Shown piece by piece: positions 1-8,683 of a stretch of DNA of 57,478 nt. The position numbers and the translations under genes are program-made. Every line of letters begins with the position of its first letter. Position 1 is the stretch's first letter. The notes under the pieces were generated by a model that searched no databases, was not told where the DNA came from, and was given only the letters and a program-made list of their open reading frames with translations. Origin of the DNA: Gilliamella sp. Choc4-2 (lineage in GTDB: Bacteria > Pseudomonadota > Gammaproteobacteria > Enterobacterales > Orbaceae); contig NZ_LZHG01000069.1 of assembly GCF_001690355.1 (NCBI RefSeq), positions 1 to 57,478 on the forward strand, read 5' to 3'.

Positions 1-468
1 CACCCAAGCTTGCGTAAAGTTTTTATCATCAAGATTGATGAACGATGCCGGAATAGAATGGCAAGCTTTGTTACACGCTTTTGATAAAGGTCTTGGCTCG
101 GTATTGGGCAGGTCATGGTAGTTTCTTAAACGTAGTGCCCCATCAATGCATTCATACGCATGGAGTATTCGGCTATGGATGTCGTCGCCTTTTTGTTGCA
201 TCACATACACATAACCTTTACGCAAAATACGCAGTACATAGCTATAATATTCTAATGCCTCTTCTGGCATGCGGTTTTTAAAATCTAAGTTTTTAGCGTA
301 ATCGGCTAACTCTTGATAAGTGGCGTTGACTTTTTTTGTTAAACTCGACGTTGTTTTTATCACAGCCTGACGCAGTAAAAAAACCGGTAGCCCAGTTCGT
401 TCACAGACAGGGCAAGCGCCCGATGCTTGGATTACATTTTCTAACGCAAGGTTTGCTGCTTTCTTCAT
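1..468 (-). CDS. VasX-type T6SS effector, N-terminal part (runs off window)
   Basis: The frame opens at an ATG at 468, preceded by AAAGGATG, and stays open for 156 codons to the window edge, so only the N-terminus is visible. It has the layout of the toxin VasX N-terminal region found on type VI secretion effectors. An early C-P-V-C-E-R-T-G-L-P segment is followed by 'LRILRKGYVYVMQQ' and then an 'HAYECIDGALRL' block. The visible part ends in a Cys/His segment (CNKACH) followed by 'ASFINLDD' and 'AWV'. VasX of Vibrio cholerae is a pore-forming toxin loaded on VgrG. Here the gene lies downstream of a vgrG remnant and a small ORF, the position VasX occupies after vgrG and a DUF4123 adaptor. The pore-forming C-terminus and any immunity gene lie outside the window, so activity cannot be judged. 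Confidence 0.72.
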   Translation of the reverse strand, partial: MKKAANLALENVIQASGACPVCERTGLPVFLLRQAVIKTTSSLTKKVNATYQELADYAKNLDFKNRMPEEALEYYSYVLRILRKGYVYVMQQKGDDIHSRILHAYECIDGALRLRNYHDLPNTEPRPLSKACNKACHSIPASFINLDDKNFTQAWV

Positions 469-497
469 CTTACATCCTTTATTGCTTGTCTTATTTG

Positions 498-947
498 TTA
501 TTCGTTAATCGAAAGTGATGAGATTTCAAGGTGAATCTGGGCGTTAATAACGTGTTTTGAGAATGTGCTCGGCTCTTTTTGCGCTTTGGCTATTTGTTCA
601 AGCACGTTAGGATGCTGAGTAAATGCAGTTTGGTACCTTAAGCCATTTAATACCCAAAATTGAATATCGTTAGCGTCAGTTAAGCCTAATTGATAAGCTT
701 GTTCAACCAGTTGTGTTGCTTGCATAATCACCTTGTTATCAAGGGGGAGCCGTTTTTGTTCTGTATAATCTAAATCCGAACGTAAAACTTGCGTGAGTTT
801 TTTTTCGCCAAATGGGGGGTCTTCACCAAATAGATCTATTAACTCTTCTTTTGATAATGGTTCAACTGGGTTAAGGACGACGATGTTATCAACCAATAAG
901 TAACGGTATTTAAATAAGTTGTTGGTATTATTTAATTCAAAAATCAT
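498..947 (-). CDS. Uncharacterised small protein of the T6SS effector cluster
   Basis: This 149-residue protein has a start at 947 preceded by AAAAGGG. It begins 13 bp after the vgrG remnant and ends 29 bp before the VasX-type gene, so the three are probably co-transcribed. There is no signal peptide or membrane segment. It is acidic in the middle (KEELIDLFGEDPPF) and helical toward the C-terminus ('LGLTDANDIQFWVLNGLRY' then 'HPNVLEQIAKAQ'). It sits where a DUF4123 adaptor (VasW/Tap) usually lies. The C-terminal half resembles the tail that follows the DUF4123 domain in such adaptors, but the domain itself is not recognisable. It may be a shortened adaptor or an unrelated helper; the function is not established. 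Confidence 0.5.
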   Translation of the reverse strand: MIFELNNTNNLFKYRYLLVDNIVVLNPVEPLSKEELIDLFGEDPPFGEKKLTQVLRSDLDYTEQKRLPLDNKVIMQATQLVEQAYQLGLTDANDIQFWVLNGLRYQTAFTQHPNVLEQIAKAQKEPSTFSKHVINAQIHLEISSLSINE

Positions 948-960
948 TATTTACCCTTTT

Positions 961-1254
961 CTACACAACCATGAACATCCAGATCGCTAGGCTGATGCCA
1001 ACATCAGCCAATAGTCGTTGAATAAAGGCTAAATCACTTTCTTGCCATTGTGTGATTAACTCACGGTTAGGGTTGCAACTGGTAAAGGTGATAATATAAC
1101 GCCAAGGTTGGTTTAACTGTTCATCAATGGCAACAGCATCAACTGAAATTGATTCGGTTATATTCAGTTCATTCAATTTAAGGGAGTAACGATTATGAGG
1201 TACTGCTGAAGAAAGAGCATCTAACCCAGTTGAAATTAAACCCGAAAAAGACAT
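961..1254 (-). pseudogene. vgrG remnant (internal and C-terminal deletions)
   Basis: The original start appears intact, with AAGGA seven bases before the ATG. Residues 1-59 read like a VgrG N-terminus ('NRYSLKLNELNITESISVDA', then 'WRYIITFTS'). At about residue 60 the sequence jumps to a motif that normally lies much further on, 'ESDLAFIQRLLADVGI', the conserved ESD.F..RLL..EGI stretch of VgrG. It then ends after nine more residues (SLAIWMFMVV). Full VgrG proteins exceed 500 residues and carry a gp27-like base and a gp5-like spike; this product of 97 residues has no spike. The best explanation is at least two deletions within a former vgrG. A functional role is unlikely. Confidence 0.75.
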
Positions 1255-1551
1255 TTATATTCCTTACTAATGCAATATCCAAATTCTAAATATTATTTAT
1301 TTTTGATGCGTAAACAATCAATGTTAGTGAATGTAAATCCATTAACAGTTAATGTTTAAAAAGTCGTTAAAATAACTTTTTTTGAGTAATTAATCAACCA
1401 TTTTGTTGTAGAAATTCGACTTTATTATTATTGGGTATGATGGATTTCGTAATCGTAAATTAATTGACTTTTTGGTGCGTTTTGCCAAGTTCTGTTTTTA
1501 TCACTATGAAAAGAAAATCAAATATTGAATGATTTTCAACGGAATTAATAA
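1255..1551. other. Non-coding AT-rich stretch upstream of the vgrG remnant
   Basis: No plausible reading frame is seen. The stretch would hold the promoter of the T6SS remnant cluster, but no convincing -35/-10 pair stands out. Confidence 0.5.
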
Positions 1552-1704
1552 TCAAGCAAATTTATTTGATACACAAACAACAATAAAATTATCATTTGTT
1601 AAAGGAGTTATAACGTTAATCATTGCAGGAAGATCTAAAACCAGCGATACTGTGATACCACCGGCTTTAATAAATGTTAATAATTTATTTCGTTGTTAGT
1701 GCTT
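1552..1704 (-). pseudogene. Possible relic of a VgrG/DUF2345 C-terminus
   Basis: The minus frame is open from the end of guaA to a TGA at 1552 and reads '...LLTFIKAGGITVSLVLDL...'. The F-I-K-x-x-G-I-T-x-S pattern resembles the C-terminal DUF2345 region of VgrG spikes. No start codon or ribosome binding site belongs to it, and it lies upstream of the vgrG N-terminal remnant in the direction of transcription. If real, it is the tail of another deleted copy. The match is short and this is a weak call. Confidence 0.25.
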
Positions 1705-3291
1705 TTATTCCCACTCAATGGTTGCTGGCGGTTTTCCGCTTATATCATACACAACACGGGATATGCCGTTAACTTCATTAATAATGCGATTAGAAACTCG
1801 ACCAAGAAATTCATATGGTAAGTGAGCCCAATGAGCAGTCATAAAGTCAACCGTTTCAACAGCTCGCAGTGAAACAACCCAATCATATTTTCGACCATCC
1901 CCCATGACTCCAACTGAGCGTACAGGCAAGAATACGGTAAAGGCTTGGCTGACTTTGTGATATAGCTCGGCTTTGTAAAGCTCTTCAATGAAGATAGCAT
2001 CGGCTCTACGTAGTAAGTCGCAATACTCTTTTTTTACTTCACCAAGTATTCGAACACCTAAGCCGGGACCAGGGAATGGATGGCGATAAAGCATGTCGTA
2101 AGGTAAGCCAAGTTCTAAACCGACTTTGCGTACTTCGTCTTTAAACAGTTCACGCAGTGGCTCAACCAAGCCCATTTTCATATTTTCGGGTAATCCGCCT
2201 ACATTATGGTGTGATTTAATCACATGTGCCTTACCTGTGTCAGCTGCTGCCGATTCAATGACATCAGGATAGATAGTACCTTGAGCTAACCATTTTACAT
2301 CTTTTAATTTTGCCGCCTCTTCATCAAATACAGCAACAAATTCACGCCCAATAATTTTACGTTTTGCTTCAGGATCTGCTTCACCTTTTAGTGCAGCTAA
2401 AAAGCGCTCTTCAGCATTTACAGCTATGATATTTAAGCCAAATTTATTACCAAACATATCCATAACTTGTTGAGCTTCGTTCAAGCGTAACAAACCATGA
2501 TCAACAAATACACAAGTTAATTGATCTCCGATAGCTTGGTGTAATAACAATGCTGTAACAGAAGAATCAACCCCTCCTGATAAGCCAAGTAATACTTTGT
2601 CATTGCCAACCTGTTCTTTAATTCGAGCAATAGCATCGGTAATAATTGAAGATGGTGTCCAGAGCTTTTCACAGTGACAAATATCAATCACAAAACGTTG
2701 CAATAACTCGAAACCTTTTACAGTATGAGTTACTTCTGGATGAAATTGAACGCCATAAAATTGTTTTTCGTCATTAGCCATAATAGCAAATGGGCAAGTT
2801 TCAGTACGCCCAATCAGTGTGAAACTATCAGGCAATGCTGTTACTTTATCACCGTGGCTCATCCAAACATCAAGTTGATTAACGCCTTGTTCACTTGCGC
2901 TATCAAAAATACCATCAGTTAATTTTGATGATCCAACAAGATCCACTTTAGCATAACCAAATTCACGTTGGTTAGATCCAGTCACTTGACCGCCCTTACC
3001 AACTTGAATTGCCATAGTTTGCATGCCATAACAGATCCCTAATACAGGCACACCTGCGTTGAAGACATATTCGGGTGCTCGTGGGCTGTTTAGTTCAGTC
3101 GTGCTTTCAGGACTACCTGATAAAATGATACCTTTAGGATTAAATTGTTTGATTTTTTCTTCTGATACATCCCACGGCCAAAGTTCACAATACACGCCGA
3201 TTTCGCGAATTCTACGAGCAATTAATTGAGTAACTTGTGAACCAAAATCAAGAATTAAAATACGTTGCTGGTGGATGTCTTTTTTCATCAA
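1705..3291 (-). CDS. guaA: GMP synthase (glutamine-hydrolysing)
   Basis: GuaA converts XMP to GMP using ATP and ammonia released from glutamine, the last step of guanine nucleotide synthesis in the cytosol. The class I glutamine amidotransferase domain (about residues 8-205) shows the nucleophile in 'GICYGMQ' (Cys87) and the His184/Glu186 pair in 'VQFHPEV'. The ATP pyrophosphatase domain follows with the P-loop SGGVDS (238-243). The C-terminal dimerisation domain contains '[14 protein letters not shown]' and ends in 'PPATIEWE'. At 528 residues it matches E. coli (525). In E. coli guaA follows guaB; here guaB is not adjacent and the upstream neighbour is a decayed divergent gene pair, so guaA probably has its own promoter between 3292 and 3490. 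Confidence 0.97.
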   Translation of the reverse strand: MMKKDIHQQRILILDFGSQVTQLIARRIREIGVYCELWPWDVSEEKIKQFNPKGIILSGSPESTTELNSPRAPEYVFNAGVPVLGICYGMQTMAIQVGKGGQVTGSNQREFGYAKVDLVGSSKLTDGIFDSASEQGVNQLDVWMSHGDKVTALPDSFTLIGRTETCPFAIMANDEKQFYGVQFHPEVTHTVKGFELLQRFVIDICHCEKLWTPSSIITDAIARIKEQVGNDKVLLGLSGGVDSSVTALLLHQAIGDQLTCVFVDHGLLRLNEAQQVMDMFGNKFGLNIIAVNAEERFLAALKGEADPEAKRKIIGREFVAVFDEEAAKLKDVKWLAQGTIYPDVIESAAADTGKAHVIKSHHNVGGLPENMKMGLVEPLRELFKDEVRKVGLELGLPYDMLYRHPFPGPGLGVRILGEVKKEYCDLLRRADAIFIEELYKAELYHKVSQAFTVFLPVRSVGVMGDGRKYDWVVSLRAVETVDFMTAHWAHLPYEFLGRVSNRIINEVNGISRVVYDISGKPPATIEWE

Positions 3292-3490
3292 TTTTATTCC
3301 TAAACTATGAACTATTACAAAATTGGGATGCTATTGTATCATTTACCGATTAAATTGAGATCATTAATTAAAAACATTGATAAATATTTATATTATTAAT
3401 AATTTTGAAATCATCTTATTACAAAATTCAATATCATGGTCATCAAATTAACCTTGTAATAAGTCAATAAATCAAAGAATTGAATTCTCT

Positions 3491-3509
3491 TTACTTAATT
3501 AATAAGTAA
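3491..3509 (+). promoter_or_regulatory. Candidate MarR-family operator (7-bp inverted repeat)
   Basis: A perfect inverted repeat, TTACTTA-ATTAA-TAAGTAA, ends 20 bp before the start of the SRPBCC reading frame and just upstream of its AAAAGGAG ribosome binding site. AT-rich palindromes of this size in front of the operon are typical autoregulatory sites of MarR proteins, and a decayed marR is the second gene. Assigning it to that regulator is inference. Confidence 0.4.
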
Positions 3510-3528
3510 ACTTATTAAAAGGAGACCC

Positions 3529-3958
3529 ATGAATACCATTTCAATTTGTTTCATATTACCAACAAAGGCTAAACCAATTCAATTTGCAATATTATACTGA
3601 TCTTAATTTAAGAAAATTATGGGAAACTGATCTTGAAGACTTTCGTATATTTGGTGACTTAAAAACAGGGGCTAAAGGTATTTTCAAATTACAAAATATA
3701 CCAGAAATGGAAGTGACTTTATCAAAGATTATTGATAAGCAAGAATTTACAGAATAATTTGATATGCCTGAAATAGGTTTACTGTTTTTCTCACATTAAA
3801 TTATGGAAATATCACATAATCAATATGCATTAAAATTAGAAATTTCTCTAAAACCAGATCTAAAAATGGATACGAAAGCATTCTATGATTTTATAAAACA
3901 GATTTCAGATGATATTATTAATAAAGCTTACAAATTAAATAGTTTAGTTGAAGGGTAA
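3529..3958 (+). pseudogene. Decayed SRPBCC-family (polyketide cyclase-like) gene
   Basis: A good ribosome binding site (AAAAGGAG) leads into an ATG at 3529, but the frame ends after 23 codons at a TGA (3598-3600). A +1 frame change near 3590 restores a clearly protein-like sequence: 'LWETDLEDFRIFGDLKTGAK', then 'IPEMEVTLSKIIDKQEFTE'. Two more nonsense codons follow at 3755 (probably once CAA) and within 'FFSH*IMEIS' (probably once GAA). The frame finally ends in 'LNSLVEG' at 3958. The W-E-T-D pattern and the overall arrangement resemble START/SRPBCC ligand-binding proteins. With one frameshift and two nonsense changes, no full-length product can be made. It directly precedes a decayed marR and presumably formed an operon with it. 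Confidence 0.7.
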
Positions 3959-3961
3959 ATT

Positions 3962-4383
3962 ATGACAAAGGACGATAAGTTTTTAACTCAATTCCAAACT
4001 GATTCTGAATCTATTGGTTTTGTTTTTATGAAAACTATTCGTTCTGGAATACGAATATCAAAAATTGCTTAAAAAAACAGTCTATCACTCATCCGCAATT
4101 TATAGTGCGTGCAACGCTTGCTTATCTATCACAGCGATCAGGTGAAATAACACAAGTTATTGTATCAAATAAAACAAATATCGATGTGATGACAATTTCC
4201 CAAATATTAGAGAATTTAGAAAAAAGTTATATAAAATGCTCTTGCTCAATTAAAGATAGTCGAGCAAAATTCATTCAATTAACCCCAAAAGAATTGAATA
4301 AAGCAAATGAAACTATGCTGAATAAAAAACGTACGCAATGCCTAACAAGCCATTACGTACGTATAATATTGATAACAATTTGA
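3962..4383 (+). pseudogene. Decayed MarR-family transcriptional regulator
   Basis: The reading frame starts at an ATG at 3962, four bases after the SRPBCC stop, and reads 'TQFQTDSESIGFVFMKTIRS' before a TAA in front of a run of seven A. Restoring one missing T (gct tta aaa aaa cag) continues it as 'THPQFIVRATLAYLSQ', 'ITQVIVSNKTNIDVMTISQI', 'LENLEKSYIK' and 'DSRAKFIQLTPKELNKA'. This is the winged helix and wing of a MarR repressor. The tail after 'NKKRTQC' reads into an inverted repeat and looks unrelated to a MarR C-terminus. The gene is therefore broken by a one-base deletion and probably truncated at its 3' end. An internal ATG at 4105 opens the C-terminal part only. Confidence 0.72.
4329..4362. 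repeat. 12-bp inverted repeat at the end of the marR relic
   Basis: Arms at 4329-4340 (ACGTACGCAATG) and 4351-4362 (CATTACGTACGT) pair with one mismatch around a 10-base loop. No T-run follows, so this is not a typical terminator. It coincides with the point where MarR similarity ends and may mark a rearrangement junction. Confidence 0.5.
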
Positions 4384-4416
4384 AACTAAATCGTGATTTA
4401 AATTTTTAATTCAGAA

Positions 4417-7400
4417 TTACCATTTATGTTCTATACCAAGATTTCCTCTATAACCTTGACGTTTAGCACTACCAAAATCGTGTTCATAGCGAGTATCGCC
4501 GTATAAGTACATATTTTGACCTAATGGAGCTTTGATTCCAAGCCCTAATTCACCCCATGTGTTAGCATATTTTTCACGTAAACTATCTCGACCAATATCA
4601 GCCTCATTGGGTTTGATAAAATCATGCCAAATATTACCTATAGCATAAAGTGTTGTTGTTTGATGATCTTTGCTTTGATTATAAGCGAGCCGAACCCCTA
4701 TTCGCCCCCTAAGTAGATCTTGACCATTTTGATCCACTTTTCTGTATTTATCTTTAAAGCTATCTAAGTCAACATATTGATACACCATTTGAACTTGAGG
4801 CTCAATTAACCAATAATTTTGATTTAAATCCGTTTGGTTTATTGTAAAAGCATGCCCTGCTTCGGCAGAGATAGCAATACCCCAACCATTTTGGGAATGA
4901 GGATTATTCCCATTTCTAGCTTCATATTTGTTACGTAAGTAGGAAAATTGCCCCACTAAGTCAAGATAGCTGTTATCGGTAGAAAAATAAGTATTGGTTA
5001 ATCCTAAGTTTACTGACTCTGATTTACCTTTACCTGTCCGTTTATTATGAGAAAGTCTTCCGTTTTCAGCTCGATATTTGTCAGAAAAATCAGTATAAGC
5101 CTTACTATAGGCTAAATACATACCAACATGATTATGACCTCCATTTTCGTAAACTTCGTTAATTAAGTCATGCCCAAATTGGATTCCATATATATCTGTA
5201 TCATAATTTAAGCGATCTTTCCCATTTTGTTTAAGGTGTTTGCCTAATATTCTTCCCCATGTTTCTCCTGCGTATTCATTGCTATTATAATTGACAGAAT
5301 CAAATTTTATATCTTGTCCACGGCGTTCATGTAATGTTCCAATGCTTAAAAGTCCTTGTTCTTGATTGACTCTTGGCATAGCAACATAACCAGCAACTGG
5401 ACTTGATAAAATCGGTTTAGGCTCAGCCAGATCAATTTGTGGTGTTAATGGCACTATCGGCATTGGAAATATTGGTGATGTTGGTGATGTCGGTAGCTCA
5501 GGTGGTATTATAGGGATTAATGGTGTTGGATTGCCTGATTCCATTGTCCAGTAATATTCATCTCCATTTGCAGTTGTACGTTTTGCTAATTGTACCTCAG
5601 TTGCACCACTAGTGTGTGCAACGCCTTGAAAAGCTTGCTCATTGCTACTTTCCCCAACATAAATTACTGGCACTGAATTAATGATACTTGTGATTTGCTG
5701 AATATTTCCGTCAATAATATTTTCTTTTCCAGCCGAATTTACCGGAATAACTTTTGTTACTCCAATTGCCGTACCTGTAATTTTTAACATATCTGATTGC
5801 GAATTAGTGCTATACATTACACTTGGGTTATTCCACAGCGTATTTATTTTAATTATTGCATTGCCAGAAGCGCTATAATTACCATCAATAGTTAAAATGT
5901 CATTATATTTTCCATGTGAATGGTTATCCAAGTTAATAATACCGCCATTATTTATGACATCCCCTTGTAATATAAATTCATTGCCACCTGCATCATCAAA
6001 AGCACCATTAATTGTTGCGCCATTGTTCAGCTCAACCTTATCAAATTTTGCTATGTTGTTTGTATCATTTGGTTTCAAATTCCATGTAAAATTATCATTT
6101 AAATTAATATTAAGTACAGTATTTACATTGGTATCTAAAACCTCACCTTCTTCGACTTTTACTAAACCTTTATAGACTAATCCAGTCATGCTACCTTTAC
6201 CCGAAGCATTAAATGTGACTGATGATCCTTGATATGCATCGTGCCCAAGTTCAGCTCCATTAGAATCATAAGTGTTAGAAAAGAATTGATAATTAGGTGC
6301 AGTGTAATTACCACTTACGTTAATAATATAGCCTGCATCATTTGCAGTAAGATTTGTTTTGTCACCAGTAAAGGATAAAACCGTATCAACTTGCCCTTGA
6401 TCGACAAATATTAAATCTTTACGACCTATAGAACCATTTACTACAGGATCTGCACTGGTACCAGTTGTTGTGAATATTGCATTTTTAAAACTAGCTTTCA
6501 CACCATGCGATGCGGCCTGTTCAAGCTGTCCGCCTAAAGTGGCATCGTCATGTGTACCAATTTCAAGTGCATAACCTCCTGTTTTGATAATAGTTGAACT
6601 ATTTTCATAATCCGCTTTTATCAATGAATTGCGGACCATTTTGATACCACTACCCTCTAGAGCATTGGTTGTATCAATCGTCAATTCTCCATACGACTCT
6701 AAAATACCCGCACCTTCACCAGTGTTACGTGTTTTTCCTAATTTTATTGCAGAGCTATCCCATTTTAATGTCGATTTTTCGCTGCTTTTATTTATGGTAA
6801 TTGTATTTTTTTCACCTTTTAATATTACTTTGGGCGTCAATTGACCATCCGCACCAACTTTATCGGCTGTATCATGATTAGTAGGGTTACCTGAGATGTA
6901 AATCCCAATAGAACGATTCCCTGTCAATGTCATATCTAAATTATCATTGATTATAACTTGACCGGCTGAACCATTACCTGAGTTATCGTAAGCACCTTGA
7001 ATAGCTCGAATACCATTATTTAAAATTGGTTGGGTTTTGCCGCCTTTTACTGCTTGATTAATTTTTAATTTATCGACAGTAATTGTACTGTATTTTCCGT
7101 TATAAGTGTTTATTTCTCCGGAATTTACAGCCGAACCTGCCAATAGGCTATAAGATGCAATATTACCACTTAAATTACTACCTCGAGTATAATCGTTCGT
7201 TACATTTAATTCGACATTTTTGGCCGTTATATCAACATTATGATATGTTGCAAGCCCAATAGAGTTACCATTATTTACAATAGTAAAATTTAAGTCACCT
7301 GCGTTAATTGAACTTCCAGAACCACCGCTAGCATATTGATTCGCTAATCCAGTATAATCTCCATTAACATTTGCAGTTAAAACTGTATCCCCGACATTAA

Positions 7401-7689
7401 GTTTTTCATGTAGTTTACTTCTTGTTAGGATATAAAAACTAGCATTACCAGATTGAGTTACGGTAGCGACTTTAATATTATTACAGCTAGGACTGTTTTG
7501 ACCTACTAAATATGAACCATCAGCATTTGCTGTACAATCTAAAGCAAATGCAGAAGTTGGAATCATTAAAGCTGAAGTAACGAGGCATGTAAATGTGGTC
7601 GTTGATTTACAAGCTCTGCGAACTAATTCAGAACATGCTATTGTAATACCAGTAACAATATTAAATTTTGTTTGGTAGACTTTATTCAT
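4417..7689 (-). CDS. Autotransporter adhesin with C-terminal beta-barrel (type Va)
   Basis: This is a 1090-residue surface protein. The N-terminus is an extended signal peptide: 'MNKVYQTKFNIVTG' resembles the ESPR consensus, and is followed by a hydrophobic core ending in 'PTSAFA'. The passenger (about residues 50-720) is rich in Asn, Gly, Thr and Ser with alternating short hydrophobic stretches, as in right-handed beta-helix adhesins (AIDA/pertactin type). A proline-rich hinge ('PTPLIPIIPPELPTSPTSP') leads to the translocator barrel (about 800-1090), which contains 'ETWGRILGKHLKQNG' and ends in 'GYRGNLGIEHKW'. The terminal aromatic residue is Trp, not the more common Phe. No serine-protease motif was seen, so adhesion or autoaggregation is the likely role. 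AAAGGTAA precedes the start. The gene is monocistronic between pseudogenes. Confidence 0.9.
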   Translation of the reverse strand: MNKVYQTKFNIVTGITIACSELVRRACKSTTTFTCLVTSALMIPTSAFALDCTANADGSYLVGQNSPSCNNIKVATVTQSGNASFYILTRSKLHEKLNVGDTVLTANVNGDYTGLANQYASGGSGSSINAGDLNFTIVNNGNSIGLATYHNVDITAKNVELNVTNDYTRGSNLSGNIASYSLLAGSAVNSGEINTYNGKYSTITVDKLKINQAVKGGKTQPILNNGIRAIQGAYDNSGNGSAGQVIINDNLDMTLTGNRSIGIYISGNPTNHDTADKVGADGQLTPKVILKGEKNTITINKSSEKSTLKWDSSAIKLGKTRNTGEGAGILESYGELTIDTTNALEGSGIKMVRNSLIKADYENSSTIIKTGGYALEIGTHDDATLGGQLEQAASHGVKASFKNAIFTTTGTSADPVVNGSIGRKDLIFVDQGQVDTVLSFTGDKTNLTANDAGYIINVSGNYTAPNYQFFSNTYDSNGAELGHDAYQGSSVTFNASGKGSMTGLVYKGLVKVEEGEVLDTNVNTVLNINLNDNFTWNLKPNDTNNIAKFDKVELNNGATINGAFDDAGGNEFILQGDVINNGGIINLDNHSHGKYNDILTIDGNYSASGNAIIKINTLWNNPSVMYSTNSQSDMLKITGTAIGVTKVIPVNSAGKENIIDGNIQQITSIINSVPVIYVGESSNEQAFQGVAHTSGATEVQLAKRTTANGDEYYWTMESGNPTPLIPIIPPELPTSPTSPIFPMPIVPLTPQIDLAEPKPILSSPVAGYVAMPRVNQEQGLLSIGTLHERRGQDIKFDSVNYNSNEYAGETWGRILGKHLKQNGKDRLNYDTDIYGIQFGHDLINEVYENGGHNHVGMYLAYSKAYTDFSDKYRAENGRLSHNKRTGKGKSESVNLGLTNTYFSTDNSYLDLVGQFSYLRNKYEARNGNNPHSQNGWGIAISAEAGHAFTINQTDLNQNYWLIEPQVQMVYQYVDLDSFKDKYRKVDQNGQDLLRGRIGVRLAYNQSKDHQTTTLYAIGNIWHDFIKPNEADIGRDSLREKYANTWGELGLGIKAPLGQNMYLYGDTRYEHDFGSAKRQGYRGNLGIEHKW

Positions 7690-7803
7690 AATTATTACCT
7701 TTAATGAGTGATAAAACTTAGCGATATCACATATTTATTTTTACACAATGAAAACAATCACATAAAAACTAATTAGTTATAAATCATAATTAATTTGGAA
7801 AAC

Positions 7804-8280
7804 TCAACATTGAACTTTTTTAATGACTGTCTTATTTTTAGATTTGTGATAGCCGAAATAACAAAGATTATTTTTTAGTACTTTTTTACAGATTGATTTC
7901 GTTAAAAAGACATCACGTAATCCAAACGGACAGTAAAAGGAGAGTATCCATAGTCGTTTGGATTTATTTAATTGATTGCAATGAACAAACTGGGTATAAG
8001 GCAGTTCTTTATTGAGGTATTGTTGCTCTTCTTGGCGATTAAAATAAGCCCAATTCATGTAACCTAAAGGCTTATTATTATGAACAATTAACGCAAAGTT
8101 TTTAGAGCGAATTATGGGTTGTAAAACGTCTAGAGCTGAATCAAGTGCGGCTTTTTTATAATCTGGATTTTGATTCCATAACCAAATCATGGCGCCTAAT
8201 ACCTCAGCTTCACTCCATAGCGTCTCAGGATATATACTTGGTGCAATGATTCTATCACCTGTTTGATTAAAATCGCCCAT
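7804..8280 (-). CDS. HlyC-like toxin-activating lysine acyltransferase homologue lacking catalytic residues
   Basis: This 158-residue protein aligns without gaps to E. coli HlyC over the first block: 'EVLGAMIWLW' matches 'EVLGHVSWLW', and 'VLQPIIRSKNFALI' matches 'VLPAIRANQYALL'. 'YMNWAYFN' matches 'YCSWANLS', and 'RLWILSFYCPFG' matches 'RKWFIDWIAPFG'. HlyC proteins transfer a fatty acyl chain to lysines of RTX toxins. The catalytic His23 of HlyC aligns with Tyr41 here, and Asp92 aligns with Ser114. The roughly 30-residue C-terminal end of HlyC is also missing. No RTX toxin gene or type I secretion gene is in the window. The frame is uninterrupted, but the protein is probably inactive as an acyltransferase, either a relic or repurposed. 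Confidence 0.75.
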   Translation of the reverse strand: MGDFNQTGDRIIAPSIYPETLWSEAEVLGAMIWLWNQNPDYKKAALDSALDVLQPIIRSKNFALIVHNNKPLGYMNWAYFNRQEEQQYLNKELPYTQFVHCNQLNKSKRLWILSFYCPFGLRDVFLTKSICKKVLKNNLCYFGYHKSKNKTVIKKVQC

Positions 8281-8683
8281 ACACTTTTACCTTTATTAAA
8301 AATAATTAACAATTATATTACTTAATTAACAAAATTTCATCAAATTATGTTTTTTTATTAATAAGATTTTACATTTCTTGATTAACTGGTTATTTTATTG
8401 AAATATAAAAGTACATTGCCAATAAAATATTCAAAAGAATATTTTTAAAATGCCCTTTTTTTGATAGGCTCAATAAAATTAAATATAACTATTTGAATAA
8501 TATATAATTAAATTTAAAGAAGCGTTAATTTATTAACTAATTGATTTGAAAATAGAATGGTTACTTTATTTATTGAGTTTAAAATCGAGAGTTTTTTAGC
8601 TATTTCGGATTTGAATAATGTGTTAGGTAAGTCTACATTGAAAAAGGAGGGATTTTACTCCCCCTTATTGATATTAGACAAAA
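8281..8683. other. AT-rich intergenic stretch
   Basis: No reading frame of note lies here. The right end holds the terminator of the ackA-pta unit; the rest presumably holds the promoter of the HlyC-like gene. Confidence 0.5.
8642..8672 (-). terminator. Terminator after pta
   Basis: Read on the minus strand just past the pta stop, AAGGGGG and TCCTCCTT-like arms pair (seven base pairs including one G-U) around an AT-rich loop. A run of five T follows, a standard intrinsic terminator layout. Confidence 0.6.

Noticed and set aside
81-518. Two plus-strand reading frames opposite the start of the window
   Set aside because: They lie antisense to the VasX-type N-terminus, which has a ribosome binding site and recognisable motifs; the plus frames have neither.
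3292-3490. Purine riboswitch upstream of guaA
   Set aside because: No conserved purine aptamer core or three-way junction could be found, and gammaproteobacterial guaA is usually controlled otherwise.
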